From Rotaria socialis (taxonomy: Eukaryota; Rotifera; Eurotatoria; Philodinida; Philodinidae), in the NCBI GenBank assembly GCA_905331475.1, contig CAJNYU010004572.1, positions 21,808-85,807 of the forward strand: 64,000 bases of DNA. The letters are read 5' to 3'. Under the pieces are notes generated by a model, which was not told the DNA's origin, searched no databases, and worked only from the letters and a program-made list of their open reading frames with translations. This document shows, in pieces, positions 1-9,798 of the stretch; positions within the stretch are counted from its first letter, which is position 1, and every line of letters begins with the position of its first letter. Both the position numbers and the translations under genes were made by a program.

Positions 1-12
1 TTCGAACTTTCA

Positions 13-1297
13 GTGAAAATGAAACTCACTCTTATGAATCGAACTAAGTGTTCTCAAGTAATATCCAATAAATCACTGTTGAAAAAAGCAATAAAAACTT
101 TCAGTGGTTATCTTCAAATTGTGATTGTAGTCTTTTTTACCAGTACGATGTTCTATAAGTATAGTCAATACTCATCGTCTCCATCATGCTTAATTTCTGA
201 CAACACCAAAAATCAAACTACAAATCTGATGACGAGTATGTTAAAGATGTGTATCCGTTTCTTCTTTGATGAATAGTTTAATTGTAGCCAGAATTGCATT
301 AGACGTATGTACATGGAAGTTTGATCATTATACACAGAGTTCATGGGAAATGTATTGGCATAATAATATCGATGAATTGCAGAATCATGTCTGCTTCACA
401 TTAGGGAATCCTGATCAAATGCAAAACAGTATTCAAGCACTAGAACGCATTATTACGTTGCAAAGATCGATTTTCAACGGAACTTCAATATTGAATGTTG
501 ATAAACTCTTTTCTAAAATGGTATATCGATTAGAATGTGTGAACAATCGCTCTAGGCATGTAATCACGCAAAACATCGAACCATTGATTGGATTTCTCCG
601 AGATCCCTTGACAATTTGTCCGAATATTAGCTCAACTGTTGGAAACTCAGTTTTCCATGATATCACTTTTGCTTTACAATCAAAACGCTTTTTACTTTTG
701 GCACCATCTGCTCCCTACGAAAATGTAGCTCTAACCTCGCCTATACCTCCGTGGCTTGGTAGTCTGGATGGTCAAAAGATATTAATCGATATTGGCAGTT
801 CGTTATTTAATGAATTAGAGGGTATGAGAAAAATAGGGGCAGCCATAAGTAGCCGGTGGTTCTACGAATATTTTAAAAAAATTTCATTAAAATTTGATCG
901 CATCATTGCATTTGAACAAGGCCCACGAAATCCAAAAATATTTTTCGAACAGATACCTGCTGATTTACTACCAATATATACATTCATCAATGTCGCTGTT
1001 GAACCATTTGGTAAATTTAATCCATGGAAAATACTTGAACGAGTAGCTAAACCCAATGATTATGTCATTGTCAAACTTGATATCGATGCATCCAATGTAG
1101 AGAAAGATTTTATAGAACAAATTCTTAAAAATGAAGTTTGGCTTTCTTTGATTGATGAAATGTTTTTCGAAATGCATGTCAATGTGAAGGAAATGGAGTC
1201 TTATTGGGGAGGAGGAGGATTAGATTCACTCAAGGATGCCTACAATCTCTTTTCAAAATTACGTCAAAGTGGCATTCGTATGCATTCATGGCCGTAG
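13..1297 (+). CDS. Membrane-anchored methyltransferase-like protein (FkbM-like), two exons
   Basis: Exons 13-235 and 288-1297 join across a 52-nt GT-AG intron (236-287) in phase 1, giving about 410 residues. Residues 34-50 (LQIVIVVFFTSTMFYKY) look like one N-terminal membrane segment or signal anchor, so a type II membrane or Golgi-lumen protein is likely. The C-terminal half has a Rossmann methyltransferase look: ILIDIGSSLF (motif I-like), RIIAFEQGP, VIVKLDIDASNVEKDFIEQIL, and LIDEMFFEMHV, ending in GIRMHSWP. This resembles a family of uncharacterised FkbM-like proteins that I recall from algae and rotifers; the family link is recall, not a search. Substrate unknown. The first ATG lies 13 bases into the window, so further upstream exons cannot be excluded. 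No frameshift is seen once the short intron is removed. Confidence 0.7.
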
Positions 1298-2340
1298 CAT
1301 CCTGCTTTTATAATTAGATACGATTAATGAGCATAAAAAAACAATATTTGCTTATTTTTTTATTCTCATCTGTTTTTAAAATCCTTGTTGATAATATTTC
1401 AACAACACGTTTTCAATCCATTTATACTAGTATATAAATGCTTTACTAGTAATTAGAGAGTTCAATAAAAACTATTACAGTAATAATAGTTCAGCGAATG
1501 TATCTTGTTTCTTAACTTTTATCTATATTATTATTATATCTAACGTTAGTTACCTTTAACACAGAGTTGAAATTCTAGATTCTTGGAGTACGATTGGTTA
1601 ACTCATCCTATTTGAAAGAACGTTAGGCATAATATAATTTCTAAAATAGTATGACTTGTATACTCGGCCCTATTTGTGACTGATTAGATGAAGATTTTCG
1701 GCTACTATAATGCCCATAGTCCTTTTTCAGATTAAGATCGTCTTAAAAAAATTTAATTCTTCCCAAAAATGTTTAGAATATCTAATTCTATTTGATTCCA
1801 GCCCATGGGTAAAAGGTACAGATCGAATTCGTTGATAAAAATTCGAGTTTCCTTCTTCTATCTTGATGATTGCGTTGAAAAGATGGCTGAAATTAGTCAC
1901 ATACATGTGCGAAAGCACAACATTATTGCTGCCCTTACTATTTCGGAAAACTGTTTGCCAAATGCTTCGAAATCGTGATCACGTAAACAAAATTAATTTT
2001 TAAAAATTTTCCATGAAGATGAAGCTTTAATAAGGTCAGTGTATTTTTGTGCTCGGCATTAACAAAAACGTTTTGTGATGGACAGAAAATACCATGAAAA
2101 GCGTTTATGATAGCTGTACGACTGTTTTGTATCGCATATGATTGAACTGAAAATCGTCTCTCGCAGGTTTCTATTTAAAACTGAGGCTTCTTCGTTATAG
2201 ATGCATCTCAAAACTTATTCTTGTATCGTGATGCACTTTTCAGGCAGTGTAATTCGTTGATATGCCAATCTAAAACGAATTAAGGGTACTCTGAATGAAG
2301 AAAGAAAAAAGGAATTCAGCAGAACCCTTTTATGGTTCCG
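1298..2340. other. Intergenic, no gene seen
   Basis: AT-rich sequence downstream of the methyltransferase-like gene. Only short shadow reading frames occur on both strands, and I see no splice-consistent coding exon or recognisable element before the repeat tract begins. Confidence 0.5.
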
Positions 2341-2485
2341 TAGCTCATGCGGAACCATTTCAAGTTCTGCATGACAATACGAAACTATCAACAGTTCTGT
2401 CCAACAGTACTGAACTTTTGCAGGTTTCGGGAACAGATTCAAAACCATAAAAAGTTCTGTGTTGAAGAATACTGAACCGAAAGGG
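2341..2485. repeat. Degenerate 30-bp tandem repeat running into the gap
   Basis: Lined up in steps of 30 bases (2341, 2371, 2401, 2431), each unit carries a GAAC/GAAAC-like word and ends in AAGTTCTG, CAGTTCTG or a decayed form. AGTTCTG starts at about 2363, 2393 and 2453, exact multiples of 30 apart. The array runs directly into the run of Ns, so its collapse is the likely cause of the gap. Confidence 0.6.
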
Positions 2486-3356
2486 NNNNNNNNNNNNNNN
2501 NNNNNNNNNNNNNNNNNNNNNNNNNNNNNNNNNNNNNNNNNNNNNNNNNNNNNNNNNNNNNNNNNNNNNNNNNNNNNNNNNNNNNNNNNNNNNNNNNNNN
2601 NNNNNNNNNNNNNNNNNNNNNNNNNNNNNNNNNNNNNNNNNNNNNNNNNNNNNNNNNNNNNNNNNNNNNNNNNNNNNNNNNNNNNNNNNNNNNNNNNNNN
2701 NNNNNNNNNNNNNNNNNNNNNNNNNNNNNNNNNNNNNNNNNNNNNNNNNNNNNNNNNNNNNNNNNNNNNNNNNNNNNNNNNNNNNNNNNNNNNNNNNNNN
2801 NNNNNNNNNNNNNNNNNNNNNNNNNNNNNNNNNNNNNNNNNNNNNNNNNNNNNNNNNNNNNNNNNNNNNNNNNNNNNNNNNNNNNNNNNNNNNNNNNNNN
2901 NNNNNNNNNNNNNNNNNNNNNNNNNNNNNNNNNNNNNNNNNNNNNNNNNNNNNNNNNNNNNNNNNNNNNNNNNNNNNNNNNNNNNNNNNNNNNNNNNNNN
3001 NNNNNNNNNNNNNNNNNNNNNNNNNNNNNNNNNNNNNNNNNNNNNNNNNNNNNNNNNNNNNNNNNNNNNNNNNNNNNNNNNNNNNNNNNNNNNNNNNNNN
3101 NNNNNNNNNNNNNNNNNNNNNNNNNNNNNNNNNNNNNNNNNNNNNNNNNNNNNNNNNNNNNNNNNNNNNNNNNNNNNNNNNNNNNNNNNNNNNNNNNNNN
3201 NNNNNNNNNNNNNNNNNNNNNNNNNNNNNNNNNNNNNNNNNNNNNNNNNNNNNNNNNNNNNNNNNNNNNNNNNNNNNNNNNNNNNNNNNNNNNNNNNNNN
3301 NNNNNNNNNNNNNNNNNNNNNNNNNNNNNNNNNNNNNNNNNNNNNNNNNNNNNNNN
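2486..3356. other. Assembly gap (871 Ns)
   Basis: Unresolved bases. Repeats lie on both sides, so this is probably a repeat array that was not assembled; its true length is unknown. Confidence 1.
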
Positions 3357-3550
3357 TAGGTTTTATTCAAATAATAAGCTTCATTTAAGAATAAAAAAGT
3401 TATATAGGAATATCGATTTTTTTCTCTTTTAGGTTCTTGGAATGAATTTTATTCAAATGGTGAGTTACATTAAAGAATCAAAAACCTAATATTAATTTTT
3501 CCTTCCTTTTAGATTCCTCAAATGGATCTCAGCGAATGGCTAAGTTACAT
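3357..3550 (+). repeat. Tandem units of about 80 bp that look like mini-exon plus intron
   Basis: Three diverged copies follow each other with a period near 80 bp. The middle one reads as a 27-base exon-like block ending in TTCAAATG, then GTGAGT, then a pyrimidine-rich stretch ending CCTTTTAG after 53 nt, and then the next block ending GCGAATG. The donor, acceptor and length match the real introns elsewhere in this window. The first copy emerges from the gap. It may be the tail of a gene or element with repeated mini-exons, or chance resemblance within a repeat. Confidence 0.45.
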
Positions 3551-3835
3551 ATCAGTATTCGAGAAATAAAGATGTGTCATTTTGATGTTTTTATGATAGA
3601 CGACATGAGTTCGACATCTGTGTGACTGCCGATATTTTTCAGATCCTTCATTGCATTGCTAGGTTGGTGAGGTTTGAAACCTTTTTGTAGTTTCTGATAT
3701 TGCTTTGTGAGAAAGTACTGTAACTATTTGTTTCAGTTTAGAAGACTTTGAACACCAATATTCGGAAACTCTGAAAGGTTTTCAGACAGTGCCAAAACCG
3801 GAAAGGCTCTAAAGTTTTCCCGGAACTACACTTTT

Positions 3836-3985
3836 TTAGGAAATATACAAATAAGGGTATAGTTGTAAGGGTATAGATATAAGGATATATTTTAAGGGTA
3901 AAGCTGTAAGCGTATAGATATGAGGTATAGATAAGTCTATGGATATAAGAATATCGAAATATGGATACAGAGATAAGGGAAATCC
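3836..3985. repeat. Degenerate tandem repeat of about 14 bp (AAGGGTATAG-type)
   Basis: At least nine successive copies of a unit like TGTAAGGGTATAGA with spacing of 12-14 bases. It is flanked on both sides by diverged GGAACC/TTCTG words like those at 2341-2485, so it appears to sit inside the same composite repeat region (2341 to about 4165). Confidence 0.6.
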
Positions 3986-4170
3986 CAAAGGTAAACCATT
4001 TAAATCATGGAACACCTTATACGTAGGATAGAACCTTTTTTTAAGAAAAATCACATATGGTTTCGTTACTTCTTTACTGAACCTTTTTTCAGTCAGAACC
4101 TTTTTCGGGGGTTTTGCGTTTTACCCGATACCAGAACCCCTAAATTGGTTCTGTAAAACTCTTTTTTTCT

Positions 4171-4241
4171 TTCAGAGTAGTCTAACTGGTAACACATCTT
4201 CCCGGATAGCTGAAGGTATGGGTTCGATCCCCATGAAGGTC
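4171..4241 (+). repeat. tRNA-like sequence, probable tRNA-derived SINE head or tRNA pseudogene
   Basis: A box-A-like word TAGTCTAACTGG (4178-4189) is followed at tRNA spacing by a box-B-like word GGTTCGATCCC (4221-4231). The T arm folds perfectly (ATGGG, seven-base loop TTCGATC, CCCAT). The acceptor stem does not pair (5' side ATTCTTTCAGAG-type sequence, 3' side GAAGGTC) and the anticodon loop would be ten bases, so I do not call a functional tRNA. A tRNA-derived retroposon is the most economical reading. Confidence 0.4.
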
Positions 4242-4749
4242 ATATTTTTCTTCGGTCTGTCATATAACATCAGTGACACTGCTTGTCTCTTTCGCTCCTC
4301 TTATATCTCTTTCATTCCTTATATCTTCCTTTCATTCTATACATATTAGAGCTAACAGTAAACACATACGAAAATATGACCAATTAAACTGTGATCATCC
4401 TATTCGTATTCCATGGTTTTAATCCAATTTTAATGGGGTTTATGTCAAAAGTAATTGTTAATACATTAAGTATATCAAATTAAGGAAACTTAGTTAGATT
4501 AACAATGTATAGTAAAAATTTTATGTGATAGAATCGGCGATAAGATCCAGTTAAATTCATTAATTTATTGATTTCAGTCTAAATATGCTGCTTAGTCGGC
4601 GTTCTGTGATGCTTTTTGAAAAGTTAGTTTCAATCCAACTCTAAACAGTGATTCTGCAGATTCCTACTTTCAATAAGAAATAGTTACTTATCGTTGAAAT
4701 TCACAACGTTTATTCAATTAGAAAGAGGAAGTATCGAATAATTCTTAAT
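4242..4749. other. Intergenic, no gene seen
   Basis: AT-rich sequence between the tRNA-like element and the GC-richer repeat block; possibly the body of the same SINE-like insertion, but no clear end was found. Confidence 0.4.
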
Positions 4750-5070
4750 CGCCGGATCCGGTTGGTTGGACGGTGCAATCCGGACTTCATACCCGGATTG
4801 AAAACGGCCAGATCCTGGCCACGTATCTAGATCGGAAATTATTTGTATTTCTTCGTTTCCGATCGTCAAAAGGAAACGATCGGAAAAGTAGTCCGGAATC
4901 CTGTTGTAAACGGAGGCCGTATCCGCTTATGGCTTCCAGAGCCAGGAATTAGCGGGAAATACTCTGGAAACGGAGACCGGAAAACTTTTTGGAATACTGC
5001 TTCCGGAATTCGATGGAAAATCACCGTATCAGACACTTTCCCGGCGTACGTATTGGACCTGGGCTTCGTC
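4750..5070. repeat. GC-richer block of recurring CCGGAT / GGAA words with inverted repeats
   Basis: CGGATCC, ATCCGG, CCGGAAT and GGAAA recur every 10-25 bases. A perfect 11-bp inverted pair occurs near 4855-4890 (TTTCCGATCGT and ACGATCGGAAA, about 9 bases apart). The composition contrasts sharply with the AT-rich surroundings. The same word set reappears at 23230-23930, so this is a dispersed repeat family rather than a gene, although a 98-codon frame happens to stay open through it. Confidence 0.55.
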
Positions 5071-8008
5071 CTTGATGAAAATCTTTTTTTTTCTCTCTTT
5101 TTTCTTGTCTTTCATATACATATGAAGGCGTGTGTATAAAGGACTACACCAATTAACGTTATTCCATCTCTAACAACAATACTAGACCATTTCTTTCTCG
5201 TCTTCTATACATATAATATAAAGATTTATGTTCCTTTTAAGTTAGACCATCTCTGACAACAGCAATATATCATACTCCGTTCTTGGTATATTCCCCTGAC
5301 CAAAATAATCAGCGCACATATTTGTTTTGGTTATTTCTCTCTACCATGATCGTTTGATCTTATAATTATAATATAGATATGTATTTGGTTAACTAACTTT
5401 GAAAGCTTTAGCCCTATAAAATGAAAATTAGTCGAGAAAAGCAAAAATATATCTTGGATACTCATGTACCATTGAAGGAAAATTTTGATATTTTCTTGTT
5501 CAAATTTTTTCTTTTTCTAATAACACAAATTTTTGGTGAATGAATACGCTGTTATATATTTCCTAAGTATTTTGAGAAGGAATTTACACAACAATCTAGT
5601 AAGAGTGCAAATGAAATCGAGAAATCTATTTACTCGTCAAGATCTGATGCTGTTAGAAAAAGAGAAAACAGGCAATTTTGATTTCATTGGTACATACGTA
5701 TATAAGACACACTTGTAGTTTTCGCAACGAATTTTCATTTTACAGGGCTGAAAATTCCAAAGTAAGTCAAATAATCAAAGATGTGGGGTTATGTCATGAT
5801 CTCATTACACCCAGTATCCGTATTTTCTTATAACTTAGTCACACGACATCCAACCAAAGGATATCCACTTTGCTATCACTTCATTACTTCAAAAATGAAC
5901 TAAACATTTTCAAAAGTGAAGGAATTAGGGATGTTTCAGTGCATTAACCCAGCGGTAATGACTTTTTCCATTGTGTGGCCATAACTGTATATCATGGGCA
6001 AATCTCGGGACGGCGTCGCTTTGCGCTTTGCTCAGTCAACTGTGTTCATAAACAAATGTTCACATGATATAAATGAAAAAATAGATAAATATATTTATAT
6101 GTAACATATGTACTTGTTGCATTACGTACTTGACTGGTTTAAATAAATGAATAGAATCATATATATGGATAAAATGGAAAATTGTTGCACTTCTTATTTA
6201 TATGATTTAAAAACTTTAAAAATAAATATATATTCATATTAAATTTAAATTTCATTTTTCATTTCTTGTATAAAATGGCCTAAATAAGGACACAAGCACA
6301 TATCTATGGGACGAAACAACTGAGATTGTTAAACTTAAACAATGGATAATTCATTTTTTGGTGTAATGAACTCTAAACGAAATGAACTCAAATTTCTCAG
6401 CCTTGAAGATACATAGTTTATTTATGGGGTAATGAACTCATTACTCCTTGGCGTAAGAGGTGTGATGTGAAATTGAATTTACTTTACTTGATTATTAGCT
6501 GTAGGATATCTTGACGTTTAGCTCTCGATACCCAATGTAACGGTATTATGACAGCTATGCTGTAAATAGTCTATTGTCAATTTTTCTTCCCTTCTCTTAA
6601 ACAGCTGAATTGTCGTCCGCCTGGCATGATAAATGAAAAAACAAGCACGTTATCACTACAATTTTCTACCATTATTTGTTGTTTGTATAGTTTTAACAAT
6701 GTGGATGAAGAGCACAGCTGTTGCACACTCAAGAATATACTGTGTATAAGTCAAATTGCAGTGAAACAATTTTCTCAATGTTTTTTCTATTTTACTTGAC
6801 TAGAGTTAGTCAATCGCTTGTAAAAAAAAGAATTAAGGTTCAATCTGCCCTAGTTTCTGAGATATTGCAGCAATACTTTCAGAAACTAAATTTAGAGCCA
6901 CTTCTCGATAAAATTTTCATACTATGCACTTGATTTTAGTCCTTCATTAGGTTTTATAACATGAAAAATTGTTATTAATACGCGGCAAGATATTTTTCAT
7001 TTTATTGCAGTATGAAATTAAATGTTTGAAATTGAGTAGATAAGAGAGAGAATAAAAAATGTAATAATTTAGTGAAAAAAAGACATTTGTTGCGTTTATT
7101 CGGCAGGTCAAAATAACTTAATAACAACGAGAACGCATTTATTTTGCGTTCGGCGTTTACATAGGTACCAATGATGGCAATACAACGGGTGTCCCTATGT
7201 AGCAGACATATACATGAGAAAATTGTTGTTTTTGCTGTTGCTCGCCTTTTGCTTATATCTATCAGTAATCGACTATTTCTTCCTCTTCTTGACGCAATGA
7301 TATTGATAGACGGAAACGTTTTTATGTTAGTATATTCATTGGATCGAAAAGCGTACATTGAAGTAAACGCACACGTTATTTTAGATGTAATGCTGTTTTC
7401 ATGGATAAAGAGTGAGTTTTCAAGAATCTTTTCAGTCCTTAGAAAAAACTTTTTTAAAATAGATTTTGTCAACAAAAACTGCAGTAGTTTCGTATTCTCT
7501 CCGTAGTGTGCTATCTTGTTTTTGTCTTGCCTTCTTACTCTCATGGCGTGCGCGCATGTATACATATATACAGGAAGAAATAGACGAAATGGGAGAAAAC
7601 AGAGAGAATAACAGAGTGCTGCATTTTTTTCTGGGACCTTGAGCATGTGTTTCTGTGAGAACTATACGTATTGCTAAGGATATAACTTTTATTAACTCTG
7701 CAAGATATCGAAAAATATTGAACCAATTGATATGTGGCTGCATTTTTTCTGAGCTTCTGTTAGATACTTTTACTTTTCTACTTAAATACAAGAACTTGAC
7801 TGCCGCTACATTCATTCTCCTCGTATTTTGAAGGAAACAACGAGAAATAAAATTGTGTTAGCAAATGTACAGTGATTCATCTATGTGATGTACATGAAGA
7901 AATTTTTTTCTTTTCTTTTATAGTGAAAATATAGGTGGATACCATCCGTTGCGATAACATACGTGTAATAGTACATCAACGAGAGATAGGTGTATTTTTG
8001 TCACCTGT
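5071..8008. other. Intergenic, upstream region of the LCIB-like gene
   Basis: AT-rich; open frames on both strands are short or overlap each other without splice logic, and I identify no coding exon. The last few hundred bases must hold the promoter and 5' untranslated region of the gene starting at 8009, but no distinctive site stands out. Confidence 0.5.
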
Positions 8009-8965
8009 GTGAATATCATCGTCGATATTATGACCTCCAGTTCTTCATCAACCAACCCAGTTTCTCATGCTGCTACTTCTTTCCCGTCAAACCCATTAAC
8101 GAGGAACTCTCCGAATCAATCTCGTACTGATACTGTCTGCCCTCATTGCAATCATCCCATCAAAGAAATAAAATATTCTGGTGATGCTTTCCATGCTTCT
8201 TTACAAAAATTATTTCCTGGTGCCATTAGACTGGAAGAGTTTATCTTTGAAACAAAACAAACCTTGGTTCCTAAAGGTTTCTATCCGCATGTGAATACTT
8301 TGGTTTGTGTTGGTTTGTGTCGCGATGAAATCACAAGTCCTTTCGAAGAGGAAGTCGAAGCTATGTGGGGTCAAGCATTTATTTGTGGTTCCCTCGGCGG
8401 CATGTTGTTTTGTGGCAAGACTGGTTTCTCTGCTGCACATCGTCATGCACCTATAACCGGTCATTTCATTTATTATTGTTTTACTCATATTGCCATCGAT
8501 CATGAAGGAATTGTTGGCTCCGTTTACAGAACACGCAGTGGCATGGAAGAAAAAACAACGGCGTGTGGAGCTCTCGCTGCATTTGCTGCTGAAATTGCTT
8601 CGAATAAATTGAATTTTAACTTCGATGAAGATGATATTGAAATGAGTATGTTAAAGAAACATATAATTAATAAAACTAGTCTTTCAACCGATGCTATGAA
8701 TGCCCCAGATTTATTCAAGGTGACTATGGCTGCTTATGAAACGATTACATTTGATTTGGAAAGACATGTTCGACGCGATGCAGGAAACTTCAAAGATCGT
8801 CGTTATGCCTTGTTCACTGGTATTCAAATACATGGACCAGGTGGGTCCGATTACTGCTGGCTAGGAAAAGCTAGTTTATTAGTTAATGGAGTATTATCGC
8901 CATTGGTTCTTTCAACGCATGTTAGTCTGCTGCCATCAATTGGATCAACAATCATGCCACAGTGA
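8009..8965 (+). CDS. LCIB-type (beta-class-like) carbonic anhydrase
   Basis: An intronless frame of 318 codons. The core matches what I know of the LCIB/LCIC family (limiting-CO2-inducible proteins, zinc carbonic anhydrases of algae and bacteria): LFPGAIRLEEFIFE, then NTLVCVGLCRDEIT, WGQAFICGSLGGMLFCGKTG, FTHIAIDHEGIVGSVYR and TTACGALAAF. The predicted zinc ligands are Cys104 (in LCRDE), His160 (in FTHIAID) and Cys186 (in TACGAL); the Arg105-Asp106 pair follows the Cys as in beta-type enzymes. An N-terminal Ser/Thr-rich stretch and a CPHC (residues 44-47) precede the core; Met8 is an alternative start. An AATAAA lies about 85 bases after the stop. The likely reaction is CO2 hydration, cytosolic or organellar. 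The absence of introns and the algal/bacterial family suggest horizontal acquisition, which is inference. Confidence 0.8.
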   Translation: MNIIVDIMTSSSSSTNPVSHAATSFPSNPLTRNSPNQSRTDTVCPHCNHPIKEIKYSGDAFHASLQKLFPGAIRLEEFIFETKQTLVPKGFYPHVNTLVCVGLCRDEITSPFEEEVEAMWGQAFICGSLGGMLFCGKTGFSAAHRHAPITGHFIYYCFTHIAIDHEGIVGSVYRTRSGMEEKTTACGALAAFAAEIASNKLNFNFDEDDIEMSMLKKHIINKTSLSTDAMNAPDLFKVTMAAYETITFDLERHVRRDAGNFKDRRYALFTGIQIHGPGGSDYCWLGKASLLVNGVLSPLVLSTHVSLLPSIGSTIMPQ

Positions 8966-9241
8966 TGGAGTGAAGATCTTTTTTATTGAGCTATATTTTC
9001 CACTATTCCTATGAACTGTACCTGTAGTGCTCAAAGATTTATTTTATAATAAAAGGACTTCTTCGGAACTATTGATTTCGTGAACCAATTGTTTTAACTA
9101 CGTTAGTCAGATAAAATAAGAGAACGGCAAAAAATAAAGATAATGCCTATTTGAGACAAAATAGAAATAGCTTATATGTGTTTTCTTCCAAAACCACATA
9201 AAATAGGTAGATATAATTAGAAATTTTCGTTATGGTTTCAT

Positions 9242-9798
9242 ATGTTAATGATAATATTATTAAATTTAGAAAAGAACACCACTTCGACTATAATTATAAA
9301 GACAACAGATGCGTCAACAAAAGAAATGTCTACGTTTCTATATCAATTAATTCGACCTTTAATTGATAGATTTGTTAGTGAAACTACCATCATCGATGGT
9401 AATAATCTTCTTGCTAACTCTATTCATTACTGTTATGGACCTGCCCTCACATATTATCATGTCATTCCTTTTCTTCTTCCATCTAGTCACCCGCCATATC
9501 TATCGTCATATATATAAATGTGTATGTTGTCTTCTCAACGGAGGAGAGAGATTATATGTGTGTGTATACAACATGTTGTTGTTTATTTTGTTGGGGGTTA
9601 TCGATTTAAGTAATAAACGAACGGGGGACCATCTAACGCCTAATAATTACTTGTGATGCTACGAATCTGTATATCATGTTATCACAAGAAGAATCGCTTG
9701 CTATTCTTGCTGAATTTTTTCTTCATTTACATCATTGTGATAAACTCGATAGTATTTTCATTGATACGATTGTAGAATTAGGTCCAAATGTACTCTAA
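9242..9798 (+). pseudogene. Gene remnant, unrecognised
   Basis: Two stretches look like decayed coding sequence: about 9242-9460, including FLYQLIRPLIDRF and TIIDGNNLLANSI, and 9676-9798, including SLAILAEFFLHLHH ending at a stop. Codon use resembles the real genes here, but no splice join restores a convincing long protein. I cannot name the family. It could be two exons of a small unknown gene or a fragment left by a duplication. Confidence 0.3.

Noticed and set aside
2360-3388. Long open frames on both strands across 2360-3388
   Set aside because: They are open only because they run through the Ns.
4171-4241. Functional tRNA gene
   Set aside because: Acceptor stem does not pair and the anticodon loop is too long.
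4843-5139. 98-codon frame in the GC-rich block
   Set aside because: The block is a word repeat shared with 23230-23930; the translation has no domain logic and ends in AT-rich hydrophobic sequence.
7002-7815. Overlapping minus-strand frames of 214 and 127 codons
   Set aside because: They overlap each other and a plus-strand frame, have low-complexity AT-driven composition and no splice partners.
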